A stretch of DNA of 64,000 nucleotides, from contig CAVZAE010000002.1 in the NCBI GenBank assembly GCA_963773195.1, forward strand, positions 124,001 to 188,000, given 5' to 3'. A program made the translations under genes and the position numbers. This document shows, piece by piece, positions 56,580-64,000 of the stretch (position 1 is its first letter; each line of letters starts with the position of its first letter). The notes beneath the pieces were generated by a model. That model was given only the letters and a program-made list of their open reading frames with translations, had not been told where the DNA came from and ran no database searches. Source of the stretch: CAIWHR01 sp963773195. Its GTDB lineage: Bacteria; Pseudomonadota; Gammaproteobacteria; Burkholderiales; Casimicrobiaceae.

Positions 56580-58036
56580 CTAGACCGCAGCCAAGGCGCG
56601 TTCGCTGCCGACGCGTCGGCCGACGCGTAGCTTGGCAGTGACGTCGTGCAAGGCAGCGCGCAGTCCTTCCTCGAGCACCGGATGATAGAAGGGCATTTCG
56701 AGCATTTGCATGATGGTCATCCTGTTCTGCAATGCCCACGCAAGCAAGTGGGCCAGATGTTCGCCATCTGGTGCAAGCAATTCCGCGCCGAGAAATCGGC
56801 CGGTGGCGGTTGCGGCGTAGACGTTCATCAGTCCCTTGTTCCGCAGCAGGATGCGCGCCCGGCCCTGGTCCTCGAAGCTCACCTGGCCAGTCGCGAAGCT
56901 GCCTGGTGGCAGCGAACGAAATCCGCCTCCGACGATACCGATCTGCGGATCAGTAAATACCACGCTGATGGGGGCCCGGCGCAACGCCACTTTCACTGGT
57001 TTGCCCAGCGCAGCACGCGCAGCATTGTCCCCCGCAATTCGTCCTTCATCAGCCGCCTCGTGCAGCAGCGGGATGAAGTCGCCGGCGTCGCCGGCGATAA
57101 AGATCGGACTGTTATCGGCCTCGTTTGCGATCAATGTCTGGGCGGTCTCTGGATCGTACTCGGGCACGCCCTCGGAATCGAGCTTCACCGACGTCTTCTC
57201 CAGGCCGATGCCCTGGACCTTGGGCATTCGGCCAGTGGCAACCAGAATGTAGTCAAAGGTCTCGACTTGCCTGCCGTCATCGGGCTTGGTGCGATCAATT
57301 GCAACGCCTTTCCCGTCGCGGTGCATCGCCGTAATTTGGGCGTCGGGCTCCAGCGTGAACTCGTGTTTGAAGGCGGCAATCGAGTATTCGAGAATTTCCG
57401 GATCGCTGATCGGACCAACACGACCCCCTCGTCCGAGTATCGCAACACGAACGCCCAGCCGATGTAACGCCTGGCCCAGCTCCAAGCCGATGATGCCCGG
57501 GCCGAACACTGCCACGGATTTCGGCAAGTCCTGCCAATCGAATATGTCATCACTGACGATGAGGCGCTCGCCAAGACCGCTGAACGAGTCCTCGCGGGTC
57601 GGACGCGAGCCGGTCGCGATCACCACGGCCCCAGCAACAACACGCGTATGGCCGCCGACGTCGAGCGTATGGTCGTCCGCGAATTCGGCGTGACCGCGAA
57701 GGCGGTCCGCTTCGGCAATGCGTTCGACGTCTCGCAGCACGGACCCGACGAACCGGTCGCGCTCGCGCCTCACTCGATCCATGACCGCGCGACCGTCGAC
57801 CCGAACGACACCATCATGGTGCACACCGAAGCGCGGCGCCGTTTCACGGCATGGGCCGCATCTGCGGCGGCGATGAGCAGCTTGCTCGGCATGCAGCCGA
57901 CGCGGGCGCAAGTCGTGCCATAAGGACCGCCTTCGATGAGCATTGCGGTCGCGCCTGCAGCCCGGGCAGCGCGGTATGCGGCAGTGCCTGCCGTCCCGGC
58001 GCCGATGACGGCGACGCCGACTTCCACAACCTTCAT
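56580..58036 (-). pseudogene. dihydrolipoyl dehydrogenase/mercuric-reductase-like flavoprotein, one frameshift
   Basis: A pyridine nucleotide-disulfide oxidoreductase of about 485 residues once repaired. The FAD motif VAVIGAGTAGTAAYRAARAAG and the redox CxxxxC in GTTCARVGCMPSKLL lie in one frame. The rest (NAD motif SVAVFGPGIIGLELGQALHRLG, YILVATGRMPK, IFIAGDAGD) lies in a second, joined by an A-run that is one base short near 57842 (GTGAAACGG should be GTGAAAACGG, HAVKTAPRFGVHHDG). The C-terminal dimerisation part includes MLEMPFYHPVLEEGLRAAL. Substrate: dihydrolipoamide-like or a generic disulfide; not resolved. The gene is not followed by other pyruvate dehydrogenase genes. Confidence 0.85.
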
Positions 58037-58086
58037 TTCGCGTTCTCATTCATAGGCGGGTTGTCGTGAAGCACCGCGGCGGAACG

Positions 58087-58119
58087 AAAAAACGGCCGGA
58101 ACAAGAACCATCCCGGCCG
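58087..58119 (-). terminator. rho-independent terminator downstream of the cysteine-repeat gene
   Basis: On the reverse strand, CGGCCGG, a 13-nt loop, CCGGCCG, then six T. It lies about 60 bp after the stop of the gene at 58179. Confidence 0.85.
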
Positions 58120-58178
58120 CGATCCGCGATCCCTCACGCCGTCCGTAAGAAGGAACGGCAAGGAAACTCGCATCGATC

Positions 58179-58802
58179 TCAGGATTTGCGGTATTGCGCC
58201 TTCGCGGTGCTGATGCACGTATCCTTCGCGGGGCCTGCGAGTGCGTCGCACTTCTCGATCGCTACCTTGTACTCCGCGTCGCGCTTCTCTGCGTTCGCTT
58301 CCTTGCTGGCGTCAGCCTGCTTCGCCGTCGCGTCCTTGCGCGTATCGGCCGCGACACGGTCGACCTTGGCGTCGGCTTTGGCCTTGACCAATGCGGCGTC
58401 GGCTTCCTTCACGCAAACGTCCTTGGGATTGCCTGAAAGGTCGTCACATTTTTCCTTGGCGACGTTGTAGGTCGCTTCGCCCCGCGTGACGCGCGCATCC
58501 TCGCGCGCCTTCGGCGTGTTGTGGTAGGCGGCTTCCGCGTCGGCCTTGGCGATCTTTTCCTTACCGGTGGCTTCCGCGAGGCAAATGTCCTTGGCGTTGC
58601 CGCTTAGCGATGAGCAGGCCTCCTTCTCCATCTTGTATTGCGTCTCGGCGTTCTTGACGACACCGTCGTACGCGTCCTTAGAAATCGGTGCGGCGGAGGT
58701 AATCGGCTTCGCGGCGGTCGTCTGCGCGTCCCCTTGCGCTGTCGCGCCGCCCGCAAAACTCAGCCCGGCAGCGACAAATAGTGCAGTCAATAGTTTGGAC
58801 AT
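58179..58802 (-). CDS. secreted protein with three Cys-X10-Cys repeats
   Basis: A 207-residue exported protein; the signal peptide ends near ATAQ (about residue 23). It has three repeats in which Cys are 11 residues apart: Cys63/74 (SLSGNAKDIC), Cys119/130 (DLSGNPKDVC) and Cys185/196 (ALAGPAKDTC). Each repeat has the pattern Y-x3-K-E/x-x-C-x2-L-x-G-x-x-KD-x-C followed by an Ala/Lys-rich helix (AKADAE, KAKADAK). The repeated disulfide-type units could bind a metal or build a coiled-coil rod. Such proteins occur in Burkholderiales but no function was recalled. GAGG lies 7 bp before ATG 58802. Site H is upstream. Confidence 0.75.
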   Translation of the reverse strand: MSKLLTALFVAAGLSFAGGATAQGDAQTTAAKPITSAAPISKDAYDGVVKNAETQYKMEKEACSSLSGNAKDICLAEATGKEKIAKADAEAAYHNTPKAREDARVTRGEATYNVAKEKCDDLSGNPKDVCVKEADAALVKAKADAKVDRVAADTRKDATAKQADASKEANAEKRDAEYKVAIEKCDALAGPAKDTCISTAKAQYRKS

Positions 58803-58961
58803 ATCAATCCTCATGGTTCGGTAGGTATCGGAAGGCCTGTCGAAGGCCAGGGCGCTATGAGTAAAGCGCCACAATATCGACGATTCGACTCGTAGGAAGG
58901 TCAGCACAACGGGTGCGTTTCCCTCTATCGCGAAAGATAGCCGCGATGCCTCCATCGCGTC

Positions 58962-58977
58962 TGTGCGCCAGCGCACC
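58962..58977 (-). promoter_or_regulatory. Crp/Fnr-type palindrome, site H
   Basis: Reverse-strand GGTGCG-CTGG-CGCACA, GAC, then TATCTT (58934-58939) at 19 bp or CTATCT at 18 bp. Leader about 130 nt to the gene at 58802. Confidence 0.72.
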
Positions 58978-59043
58978 CTGCGGGTCGCACTGCGCGTGAT
59001 GGCGACCCCGGCGCGATCTGCCGTCAGGAATTGCCCGAGGGCG

Positions 59044-59194
59044 TCACAATGCGCGCCGCCCGGTGATGAGGTTGACCAGGATCATGACGACGGCTACCAC
59101 CAGGAGAACGTGTATGAAACCACCTATGGTGTAGGAGGTGACGAGTCCGAGCAGCCACAATATGAGCTAGAACAACAGCAATCGTATAGAGCAT
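59044..59194 (-). pseudogene. lmo0937-type small membrane protein, one extra base
   Basis: A 49-residue protein if one G (near 59168) is removed. The start MLYTIAVVL joins LILWLLGLVTSYTIGGFIHVLLVVAVVMILVNLITGRRAL, which matches the lmo0937 family (two helices, then GGFIH...GRR). The span of 151 bp is 3n+1, so one insertion accounts for the break. It may be an error of assembly. A palindrome (site K) lies 170 bp upstream on this strand. Confidence 0.7.
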
Positions 59195-59364
59195 GGAATT
59201 CACCTCTTCGAGAGTCATTCGTTGTTTTCCGGCGCGAGCCGGCTGCAACGTCGTGCCGTACCGGCCCGATCCCGGGAACGCGCCACTCCGCAAAGCACAA
59301 CCGGCGTACCGTGCAACGCGCCTCGAGACTTGGCAACAGCTTGGAGGTATGTCGGTTCGCCGTC

Positions 59365-59380
59365 TGTTCGGCAGCGCACA
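59365..59380 (-). promoter_or_regulatory. Crp/Fnr-type palindrome, site K (weaker)
   Basis: Reverse-strand TGTGCG-CTGC-CGAACA, then GAC. The hexamer at the 18-bp position is CAAGCT, which is a poor -10. Upstream of the lmo0937-like gene (59194). Confidence 0.45.
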
Positions 59381-59495
59381 CTATGTTGGCAGCGGGAAGA
59401 CAAGATCGGAGCAGGCGTGTCGCGCGGGCGCATCGTTCCCGCGTTCGCTCACTCGGCGCGACGTGCTTCCGTCGGGGCACGTCGCCCACTATGTA

Positions 59496-59511
59496 GGTAC
59501 GCCAGCGCACA
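59496..59511 (+). promoter_or_regulatory. Crp/Fnr-type palindrome, site I (weaker)
   Basis: GGTACG-CCAG-CGCACA, GAC. The hexamer at 18 bp is ATGATT and at 20 bp is GATTCT, so the -10 is uncertain. It is 87 bp before the entericidin-like gene. The 403-bp gap 59195-59597 holds sites K and I and no recognised gene. Confidence 0.55.
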
Positions 59512-59597
59512 GACGCTTGTCGCCGCAAGCCGATGATTCTCACTAGTGGGTTTCCACTATCGAATAGTCGACATAGATGTCTGCGAGGGAGATGATC

Positions 59598-59756
59598 ATG
59601 GTGAGGAAAGTTCTGACGGTACTGATCATGCTGGGTGTGCTCGGCTCGTTGAGCGCGATATCGGGTTGCAATACCGTGGCGGGTGCGGGAACGGACATCG
59701 AACGCGGTGGGCAGGCGGTTCACGACGAAGCCCGGACAGTGCAAAGGAAGATCTAG
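59598..59756 (+). CDS. entericidin A/B-like small lipoprotein
   Basis: A 52-residue protein that is too short for ordinary gene-finding cut-offs. It starts MVRKVLTVLIMLGVLGSLSAISGCNTVAGAG, with a lipobox-like ISGC, then GTDIERGGQAVHDEARTV. The NTVAGAGxDIERGGxAxHD string is the entericidin signature. Entericidins are stress-induced outer-membrane lipoproteins in enterobacteria. Ribosome-binding GAGGGA lies 7 bp before ATG 59598; two earlier in-frame ATG codons are less likely. Site I is upstream. Confidence 0.85.
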   Translation: MVRKVLTVLIMLGVLGSLSAISGCNTVAGAGTDIERGGQAVHDEARTVQRKI

Positions 59757-59850
59757 CGCTCGTCCGCGGGACGACTTGCGTCGAGCCGATCCTCGTTGTA
59801 GCCGTCGCCTCCTTGTCATGGAGGCGCCGCGGCGCGGGTCGGACCGGCGA

Positions 59851-59934
59851 AGTGCCGGAACTTCATCGTCGCCATACCTCATCGTTATTGGGTTACTGGG
59901 ACTGTTCGGCGCTGGAAGCTTCCATCTCAAGTGA
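59851..59934 (+). pseudogene. decayed DUF3096 remnant
   Basis: Fragments NFIVAI and, two bases out of frame, YLIVIGLLGLFGAGSFHLK, match the C-terminal half of the intact DUF3096 protein at 52672 (which ends GLLGLFGAGSFHMK). The upstream half is not recognisable. It is a truncated paralogue or several indels in one small gene, in the region 59757-60242, which otherwise holds only promoter J. Confidence 0.6.
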
Positions 59935-60107
59935 GAGTTCTATGTCTCGACGATCTCGCGCGCGGATCGACGCGCACCCTCCCTAGAGGGCCTCTGGACA
60001 TGCGTTAATGGTCCGGCGCCGGCGGCCCATTTCGGCCCCTGGCCCGGTTGCTCGGCGAAGCGTCGCGCGCTCATCTCGGGTTCAGGTGGGCGCGCCACCG
60101 GTGCCTG

Positions 60108-60123
60108 TGTGCGATAGCGCACA
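60108..60123 (+). promoter_or_regulatory. Crp/Fnr-type palindrome, site J
   Basis: TGTGCG-ATAG-CGCACA, GAC, 18 bp, TATTCT (60145-60150). The best copy together with its -10. It precedes DUF3309 and the BON gene, about 90 nt of leader. Confidence 0.8.
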
Positions 60124-60242
60124 GACCCCCATGGCGGGCGCCGATATTCTCGTGACGTAGCCAGCTGCTGGCGGGGTTGTATCCGCTGCGGTACCTCAGT
60201 GTAGCCGCGGCGAAGCTGCGACGGTAAACAAAGGAGCAAGAT

Positions 60243-60401
60243 ATGAGTCTGGGTACCGTTCTGTTGATTATCCTGATCCTGATACTCCTTGGCGTCCTGC
60301 CCACCTGGCCGCATGCACGCAGCTGGGGCTACGGCCCGACTGGAATCGTCGGTGTCCTACTGGTAGTCGTAATCGTCCTGTTCTTGTTGGGACGCCTGTG
60401 A
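60243..60401 (+). CDS. DUF3309 small membrane protein
   Basis: A 52-residue protein. It starts MSLGTVLLIILILILLGVLPTWPHARSWGYGPTG and ends IVGVLLVVVIVLFLLGRL. Two helices flank the PTWPxxRxWGYGPTG motif typical of DUF3309. Function unknown. AAGGAGC precedes the ATG by 6 bp. The BON-domain gene begins 43 bp later and is probably in the same operon, driven from site J. Confidence 0.9.
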   Translation: MSLGTVLLIILILILLGVLPTWPHARSWGYGPTGIVGVLLVVVIVLFLLGRL

Positions 60402-60444
60402 TCCCGCGCGGTGACGGCGGAGTGTTTCACTCAAAGGAAAACGC

Positions 60445-60759
60445 ATGACCAACATCACTCGCAAATTGGCAACTATCGCTGCCGTGCTGCTCCTTGCGTC
60501 GGCGCTCGGCTGCGCCTCGACGGCCAAACAGGAAGGCACCGGCGAATACGTGGACGACACGGTCATCACCGGTAAGGTGAAGACCGCCATCTTCAATGAA
60601 CCGACGCTGAAGTCGGCGGAGATCAACGTCGAAACGTTCAAAGGCGTAGTGCAGTTGAGCGGCTTTGTGACCTCGCCCGCGGCCGAGAACATGGCGGTTG
60701 CCGTGGCGCGCAACGTTGGCGGTGTCAAGTCAGTCAAGAACGACATGCGGCTCAAGTAG
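60445..60759 (+). CDS. BON-domain lipoprotein
   Basis: A 104-residue protein with a lipoprotein-type signal (LLLASALGC, Cys23) and one BON domain (about 38-104: DDTVITGKVKTAIFNEPTLKSAEINVETFKGVVQLSGFV, then VARNVGGVKSVKNDMRLK). It is similar to OsmY-like stress proteins that bind the membrane or other envelope partners. It follows DUF3309 by 43 bp, consistent with joint expression. Confidence 0.88.
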   Translation: MTNITRKLATIAAVLLLASALGCASTAKQEGTGEYVDDTVITGKVKTAIFNEPTLKSAEINVETFKGVVQLSGFVTSPAAENMAVAVARNVGGVKSVKNDMRLK

Positions 60760-60843
60760 GAACGAACCTTACCGAAAGGCAGGCGGGAACACGCCGGCCC
60801 GTCCGCCCGGGATTCGGGCCTAACGACTGCCTGCCACCCCGCC

Positions 60844-62046
60844 ATGAGTCTCGCCGCCATCCCGGCCGCCGTCGGCGCCGCTGACTCGACTCGATCCGTC
60901 GAGCCACGCGTCGCTGCCGTTGACCCGACAGCCGTTACGCTTCCCGCGACGCGGCTACCGGTCGATGCCCGTGGCCTGGGGCTCGGGATCCTCGCGACAG
61001 TCGTCTCCATTTTCGCTCTATGGTGGGCGCAGGGCTTTGTTGTGCCACTGCTGCTCGGTATCGTCGTGGCCTACACGCTGAATCCGCTCGTCACCTCGCT
61101 CGAAGCGATCAGGATGCCGCGTGTCGTCGGCACGGTCATCGTGATGGCAAGCGTCATTGGCGCGCTTGTCCTTGGCACATACTCGCTGCGCGGACAAATG
61201 CAAACGATCATCGAGCAGTTGCCCGAAGCGGCGAGCAAGTTCGCAGCCGGGCTTGCGCGCATGCGGGTCAGTCCGCAAGGCAATATCCAGAAGATGCAAA
61301 ACGCGGCCACCGAGGTAGAACAGGCCACTAATCAGGCGGTCGGTGGCTCCGTAGCACCGCGTCAGCCTGCCACTCACGTCATCGTGGACCAACCCGCATT
61401 CAAGCTCAGTAATTTCCTCTGGGCGAGTTCTATGGGCGCCCTTGGGGCGATGGGCCAGGCAGCAATGGTCGTATTCCTAGTCTTCTTCCTGCTGATCGGT
61501 GGCGATACATTCAAGCGAAAGCTGGTACGGCTCACGGGGCCGTCGCTGTCGAAAAGAAAGATAACCGTCCACATTCTCGACGACATCAATGGAGCGATTC
61601 AGAAATACATGCTGATGCTGCTGACGACCAACCTGCTGGTGGGACTGCTGAGCTGGATCGCGTTTCACTGGATCGGCCTCGAGAACGCAGGGGCTTGGGC
61701 CGCGGCTGCAGGAATGCTGCACATCGTTCCCTACCTTGGCCCTGCCGTCACTGCTGCAGCCACGGGAATGGCGGCTTTCATGCAGTTCGATTCGTTTGCA
61801 ATGGCGCTGCTGGTTGCCGGCGCGTCGCTGGCGTTCGCTACCGTCGTTGGAACATTCGTGACCACCTGGATGACCGGGCGGATCGCCAACATGAATGCGG
61901 CGGCTGTATTCATTTCGCTGTTGTTCTGGGGATGGCTCTGGGGCGTCTGGGGGATGCTTCTCAGCATTCCCATCATCTTCATCGTCAAAGTCGTATCGCA
62001 ACACGTGGAGCAGTTGCACCCGCTTGCCGAATTACTGGGCGATTGA
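60844..62046 (+). CDS. AI-2E family transporter
   Basis: A 400-residue membrane protein of the AI-2E/PerM family. It has GLGILATVVSIFALWWAQGFVVPLLLGIVVAYTLNPLV at the N-terminus, a coiled-coil-containing hydrophilic part around residues 110-180, then VFLVFFLLIGGDTFKRKLVRLTG and the C-terminal cluster LLFWGWLWGVWGMLLSIPIIFIVKVV that characterises the family. Eight membrane helices are expected. The AI-2 name is historical; some members are Na+/H+ antiporters or export quorum signals. Substrate not known. It lies 84 bp after the BON gene. Confidence 0.9.
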   Translation: MSLAAIPAAVGAADSTRSVEPRVAAVDPTAVTLPATRLPVDARGLGLGILATVVSIFALWWAQGFVVPLLLGIVVAYTLNPLVTSLEAIRMPRVVGTVIVMASVIGALVLGTYSLRGQMQTIIEQLPEAASKFAAGLARMRVSPQGNIQKMQNAATEVEQATNQAVGGSVAPRQPATHVIVDQPAFKLSNFLWASSMGALGAMGQAAMVVFLVFFLLIGGDTFKRKLVRLTGPSLSKRKITVHILDDINGAIQKYMLMLLTTNLLVGLLSWIAFHWIGLENAGAWAAAAGMLHIVPYLGPAVTAAATGMAAFMQFDSFAMALLVAGASLAFATVVGTFVTTWMTGRIANMNAAAVFISLLFWGWLWGVWGMLLSIPIIFIVKVVSQHVEQLHPLAELLGD

Positions 62047-62189
62047 TTCATCGCGCCGCGTCCTTGCCGGCCGGCGTGGTTGCGAATCATTAATTTGGCG
62101 AAGCAAAGTCTTCTACGCGGCGGCCGCACAAGCCGTCACCTGGACACGCCAATGTGGCAATCGCAGTATAAGAGCGGACAATCCCATTG

Positions 62190-64000
62190 GTGACCAGTAG
62201 CACATCGATTCTCGGGCACCTTACTCAGTTCAGGACCCGCCTGCGCACCGGTGCCCTGTCGCGCAAACCACTCGGCGAGGAGTTGCCGCTTCGCTCTGAG
62301 TTGTTCAGCGCCGAGCAAATGGAACGGCATGGCAAGACGCTCGCGGCCGCGCATCGGCTGACGCCACGCCGCGCACGGGACCCGCTTCTCCCGCGGTTGG
62401 CCGCGAACGAAATCGTATTGAGCGGGGTCTGCAAACGGTTGACCGCCGCCGTATCGGCGAACGACCGGGTCACTCCGGCCGGCGAGTGGCTGCTCGACAA
62501 CTTCCATCTCATCGAAGAGCAGATTGGCACGGCCAAGAGGCATTTGCCACGCGGATACAGCCGGGAGCTTCCGCGTTTGGCACTCGGTCCGTCGGCGGGT
62601 CTACCGCGCGTCTACGACATCGCACTGGAGACCATCTCGCACGGCGACGGCCGGGTCGACGCCGATGGCCTGAGCCGCTTCGTGGCCGCCTACCAATCGG
62701 TTACGGAACTGAAACTCGGCGAACTGTGGGCCATCCCGATCATGCTGCGGCTCGCCTTGATCGAAAACCTTCGCCGCGTCGCCGTGCGGATTGGCACCGG
62801 GCGGGCCGAGCGGGATCTGGCCAATGCGTGGGCCGACCGGATGATGGAGACCGCTGAGCGGGATCCCAAAAGCCTCATCCTCGTTATCGCCGACATGGCG
62901 CGCTCGACGCCGCCTATGGAGAGCGCCTTCGTGGCGGAGCTTGCGCGTCGCTTGCAAGGTCAGAGTGCGCCGTTGGCGCTTGCGTTGACCTGGATCGAGC
63001 AGAGGCTCTCGGAATCGCATCTGACAATCCAACAGCTCGTGCAGTTGGCGAACCAGCAACAGGCGTCCGACCAGGTTTCGATCAGCAACAGCATCGGCAG
63101 TCTTCGCTTCCTGAGCGCGATCGACTGGCGTGAGTTCGTCGAGACCAACAGCGTGGTGGAGAGTATCCTGCGCCAGGATCCGCGGGGCGCTTATGCCACG
63201 ATGGAGTTTGCGACCCGCGATCGCTATCGTCACGCCACCGAGCGCATTGCCAAGGAGGCCCGACGCACCGAAGCGGAGGTGGCCGCGGAGGCGATTCAGC
63301 TGGCTCGCACGAGCGCTGACGGCACGCGAAGCGATGATCGGGCGACACACGTCGGCTTCTATCTGGTTGGCAAGGGGCTGCGGGATCTCGAACGCGCCGC
63401 CGGGGTCAAGGCGTCCCTTGGCAAGGTACTGCGAGGAATCGGAAACCGGTTTCCGCTGTTCTTCTACCTCGGAGGGATCGCGGCAATCACAGGCGTGGCC
63501 ACTACGGGCCTCGTTGTCTTCGCGCATTCCGCCGGAGTGACCACACAAGCTCTGGCGCCAGTCGTCGTGCTTTGCCTGTTGGCAACCAGTCAGCTCGCGG
63601 TGACGGTGGTGAACTGGCTGGCCACGCTGGTCGTGACGCCGCGGCCACTGCCACGCATGGACTTTTCCGCGGGCATCGCCGCGGAGGCACGGACACTCGT
63701 GATCGTTCCAACCATGCTCACAAGTGCGCGCAGCGTCGAGGATCTGGTCGAGGCGCTCGAAGTCCGGTTTCTTGGCAATCGCGACGCACATCTGCACTTC
63801 GGCTTGCTGACCGATTTCCCCGATGCGTCGGAGGAATCGCTGCCCTCGGACGAGCCGCTGCTCGCATTGGTGGAGGCGCGAATAGACGAGTTGAATCGAA
63901 AATACGCCCATGGCGAGCAATCGCCAGCTACGGAAATCGGAAACGCCGGCGGGGCCGACGCTGGCCAGGCCGCGACTGGCAGCGTGTTCTATCTGTTTCA
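62190..64000 (+). CDS. cyclic beta-1,2-glucan synthase-like protein, 3' truncated by window edge
   Basis: 603 residues are visible and the frame is open to the window end. It starts (GTG 62190; TTG at 62187 is an alternative) with STSILGHLTQFRTRLRTG and LPLRSELFSAEQMERHGKTLAAAHRL, followed by LLDNFHLIEEQIGTAKRHLPRGYSRELPRL, which is the N-terminal signature of NdvB-type cyclic beta-glucan synthases. About residues 425-500 include two membrane helices (FFYLGGIAAITGVATTGLVV and VVVLCLLATSQLAVTVVNWL). NdvB enzymes combine a glycosyltransferase and a GH94-type phosphorylase domain beyond the window. Product: periplasmic cyclic glucans in osmotic adaptation, by family only. Confidence 0.8.
   Translation, partial: MTSSTSILGHLTQFRTRLRTGALSRKPLGEELPLRSELFSAEQMERHGKTLAAAHRLTPRRARDPLLPRLAANEIVLSGVCKRLTAAVSANDRVTPAGEWLLDNFHLIEEQIGTAKRHLPRGYSRELPRLALGPSAGLPRVYDIALETISHGDGRVDADGLSRFVAAYQSVTELKLGELWAIPIMLRLALIENLRRVAVRIGTGRAERDLANAWADRMMETAERDPKSLILVIADMARSTPPMESAFVAELARRLQGQSAPLALALTWIEQRLSESHLTIQQLVQLANQQQASDQVSISNSIGSLRFLSAIDWREFVETNSVVESILRQDPRGAYATMEFATRDRYRHATERIAKEARRTEAEVAAEAIQLARTSADGTRSDDRATHVGFYLVGKGLRDLERAAGVKASLGKVLRGIGNRFPLFFYLGGIAAITGVATTGLVVFAHSAGVTTQALAPVVVLCLLATSQLAVTVVNWLATLVVTPRPLPRMDFSAGIAAEARTLVIVPTMLTSARSVEDLVEALEVRFLGNRDAHLHFGLLTDFPDASEESLPSDEPLLALVEARIDELNRKYAHGEQSPATEIGNAGGADAGQAATGSVFYLF

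Overview
The window is about 65% G+C and reads as a betaproteobacterial chromosome, probably Burkholderiales or a close relative. The evidence is a gsiABCD glutathione-import operon, rlmM, lptF-lptG, pepA-holC, rplU-rpmA divergent from ispB, kup, and a phasin. No taxonomic search was possible, so the placement is an inference.

Region 1 (1 to about 38.3 kb) is ordinary core genome. It holds a DMT exporter fragment, an acyl-CoA dehydrogenase, a reverse-strand group (DUF885 peptidase, mtfA, rmuC, a DUF2891 gene, a HAD phosphatase, typA), rhlE, gsiABCD with a P1-family peptidase and rlmM, a secreted beta-helix protein, valS, a zinc-uptake-like cluster without an ATPase, a YCII/ECF sigma pair, a conserved acidic protein with holC and pepA, lptF-lptG, kup, rpmA-rplU, ispB and a tRNA-Pro. 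Several genes here, most densely at 2.6 to 8 kb, carry single-base frameshifts. The correct protein continues in another frame each time, so assembly indels are at least as likely as real decay.

Region 2 (38.3 to about 62 kb) begins right after tRNA-Pro and looks accessory. It is dominated by small or low-complexity envelope proteins and signalling genes: an Hsp20 chaperone, two Crp/Fnr-type regulators, DUF3185, DUF1345, DUF3096, DUF3309, an lmo0937-type peptide, an entericidin-like lipoprotein, a BON lipoprotein, two aromatic-rich secreted proteins with low-complexity tails, a three-repeat cysteine protein, a phasin, a metallo-beta-lactamase/receiver fusion, a hybrid histidine kinase, a possible caspase-fold protein and a pyridine nucleotide-disulfide reductase. 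The window ends inside a cyclic beta-1,2-glucan synthase-like gene, preceded by an AI-2E family transporter.

The most interesting observation is in region 2. A 16-bp palindrome close to TGTGCG-N4-CGCACA occurs at least eleven times in 20 kb. It is usually followed by GAC or TAC, 18 bp, and a -10-like hexamer pointing at the next gene. This puts the palindrome centre at -41.5, the classical position of a class II Crp/Fnr activator site. One site lies upstream of a Crp/Fnr gene itself, and one appears to serve a divergent pair (hybrid kinase and DUF3096). I infer that these genes form one Crp/Fnr-controlled envelope or stress regulon. The bound regulator, its signal and the physiological role are not established by sequence alone.
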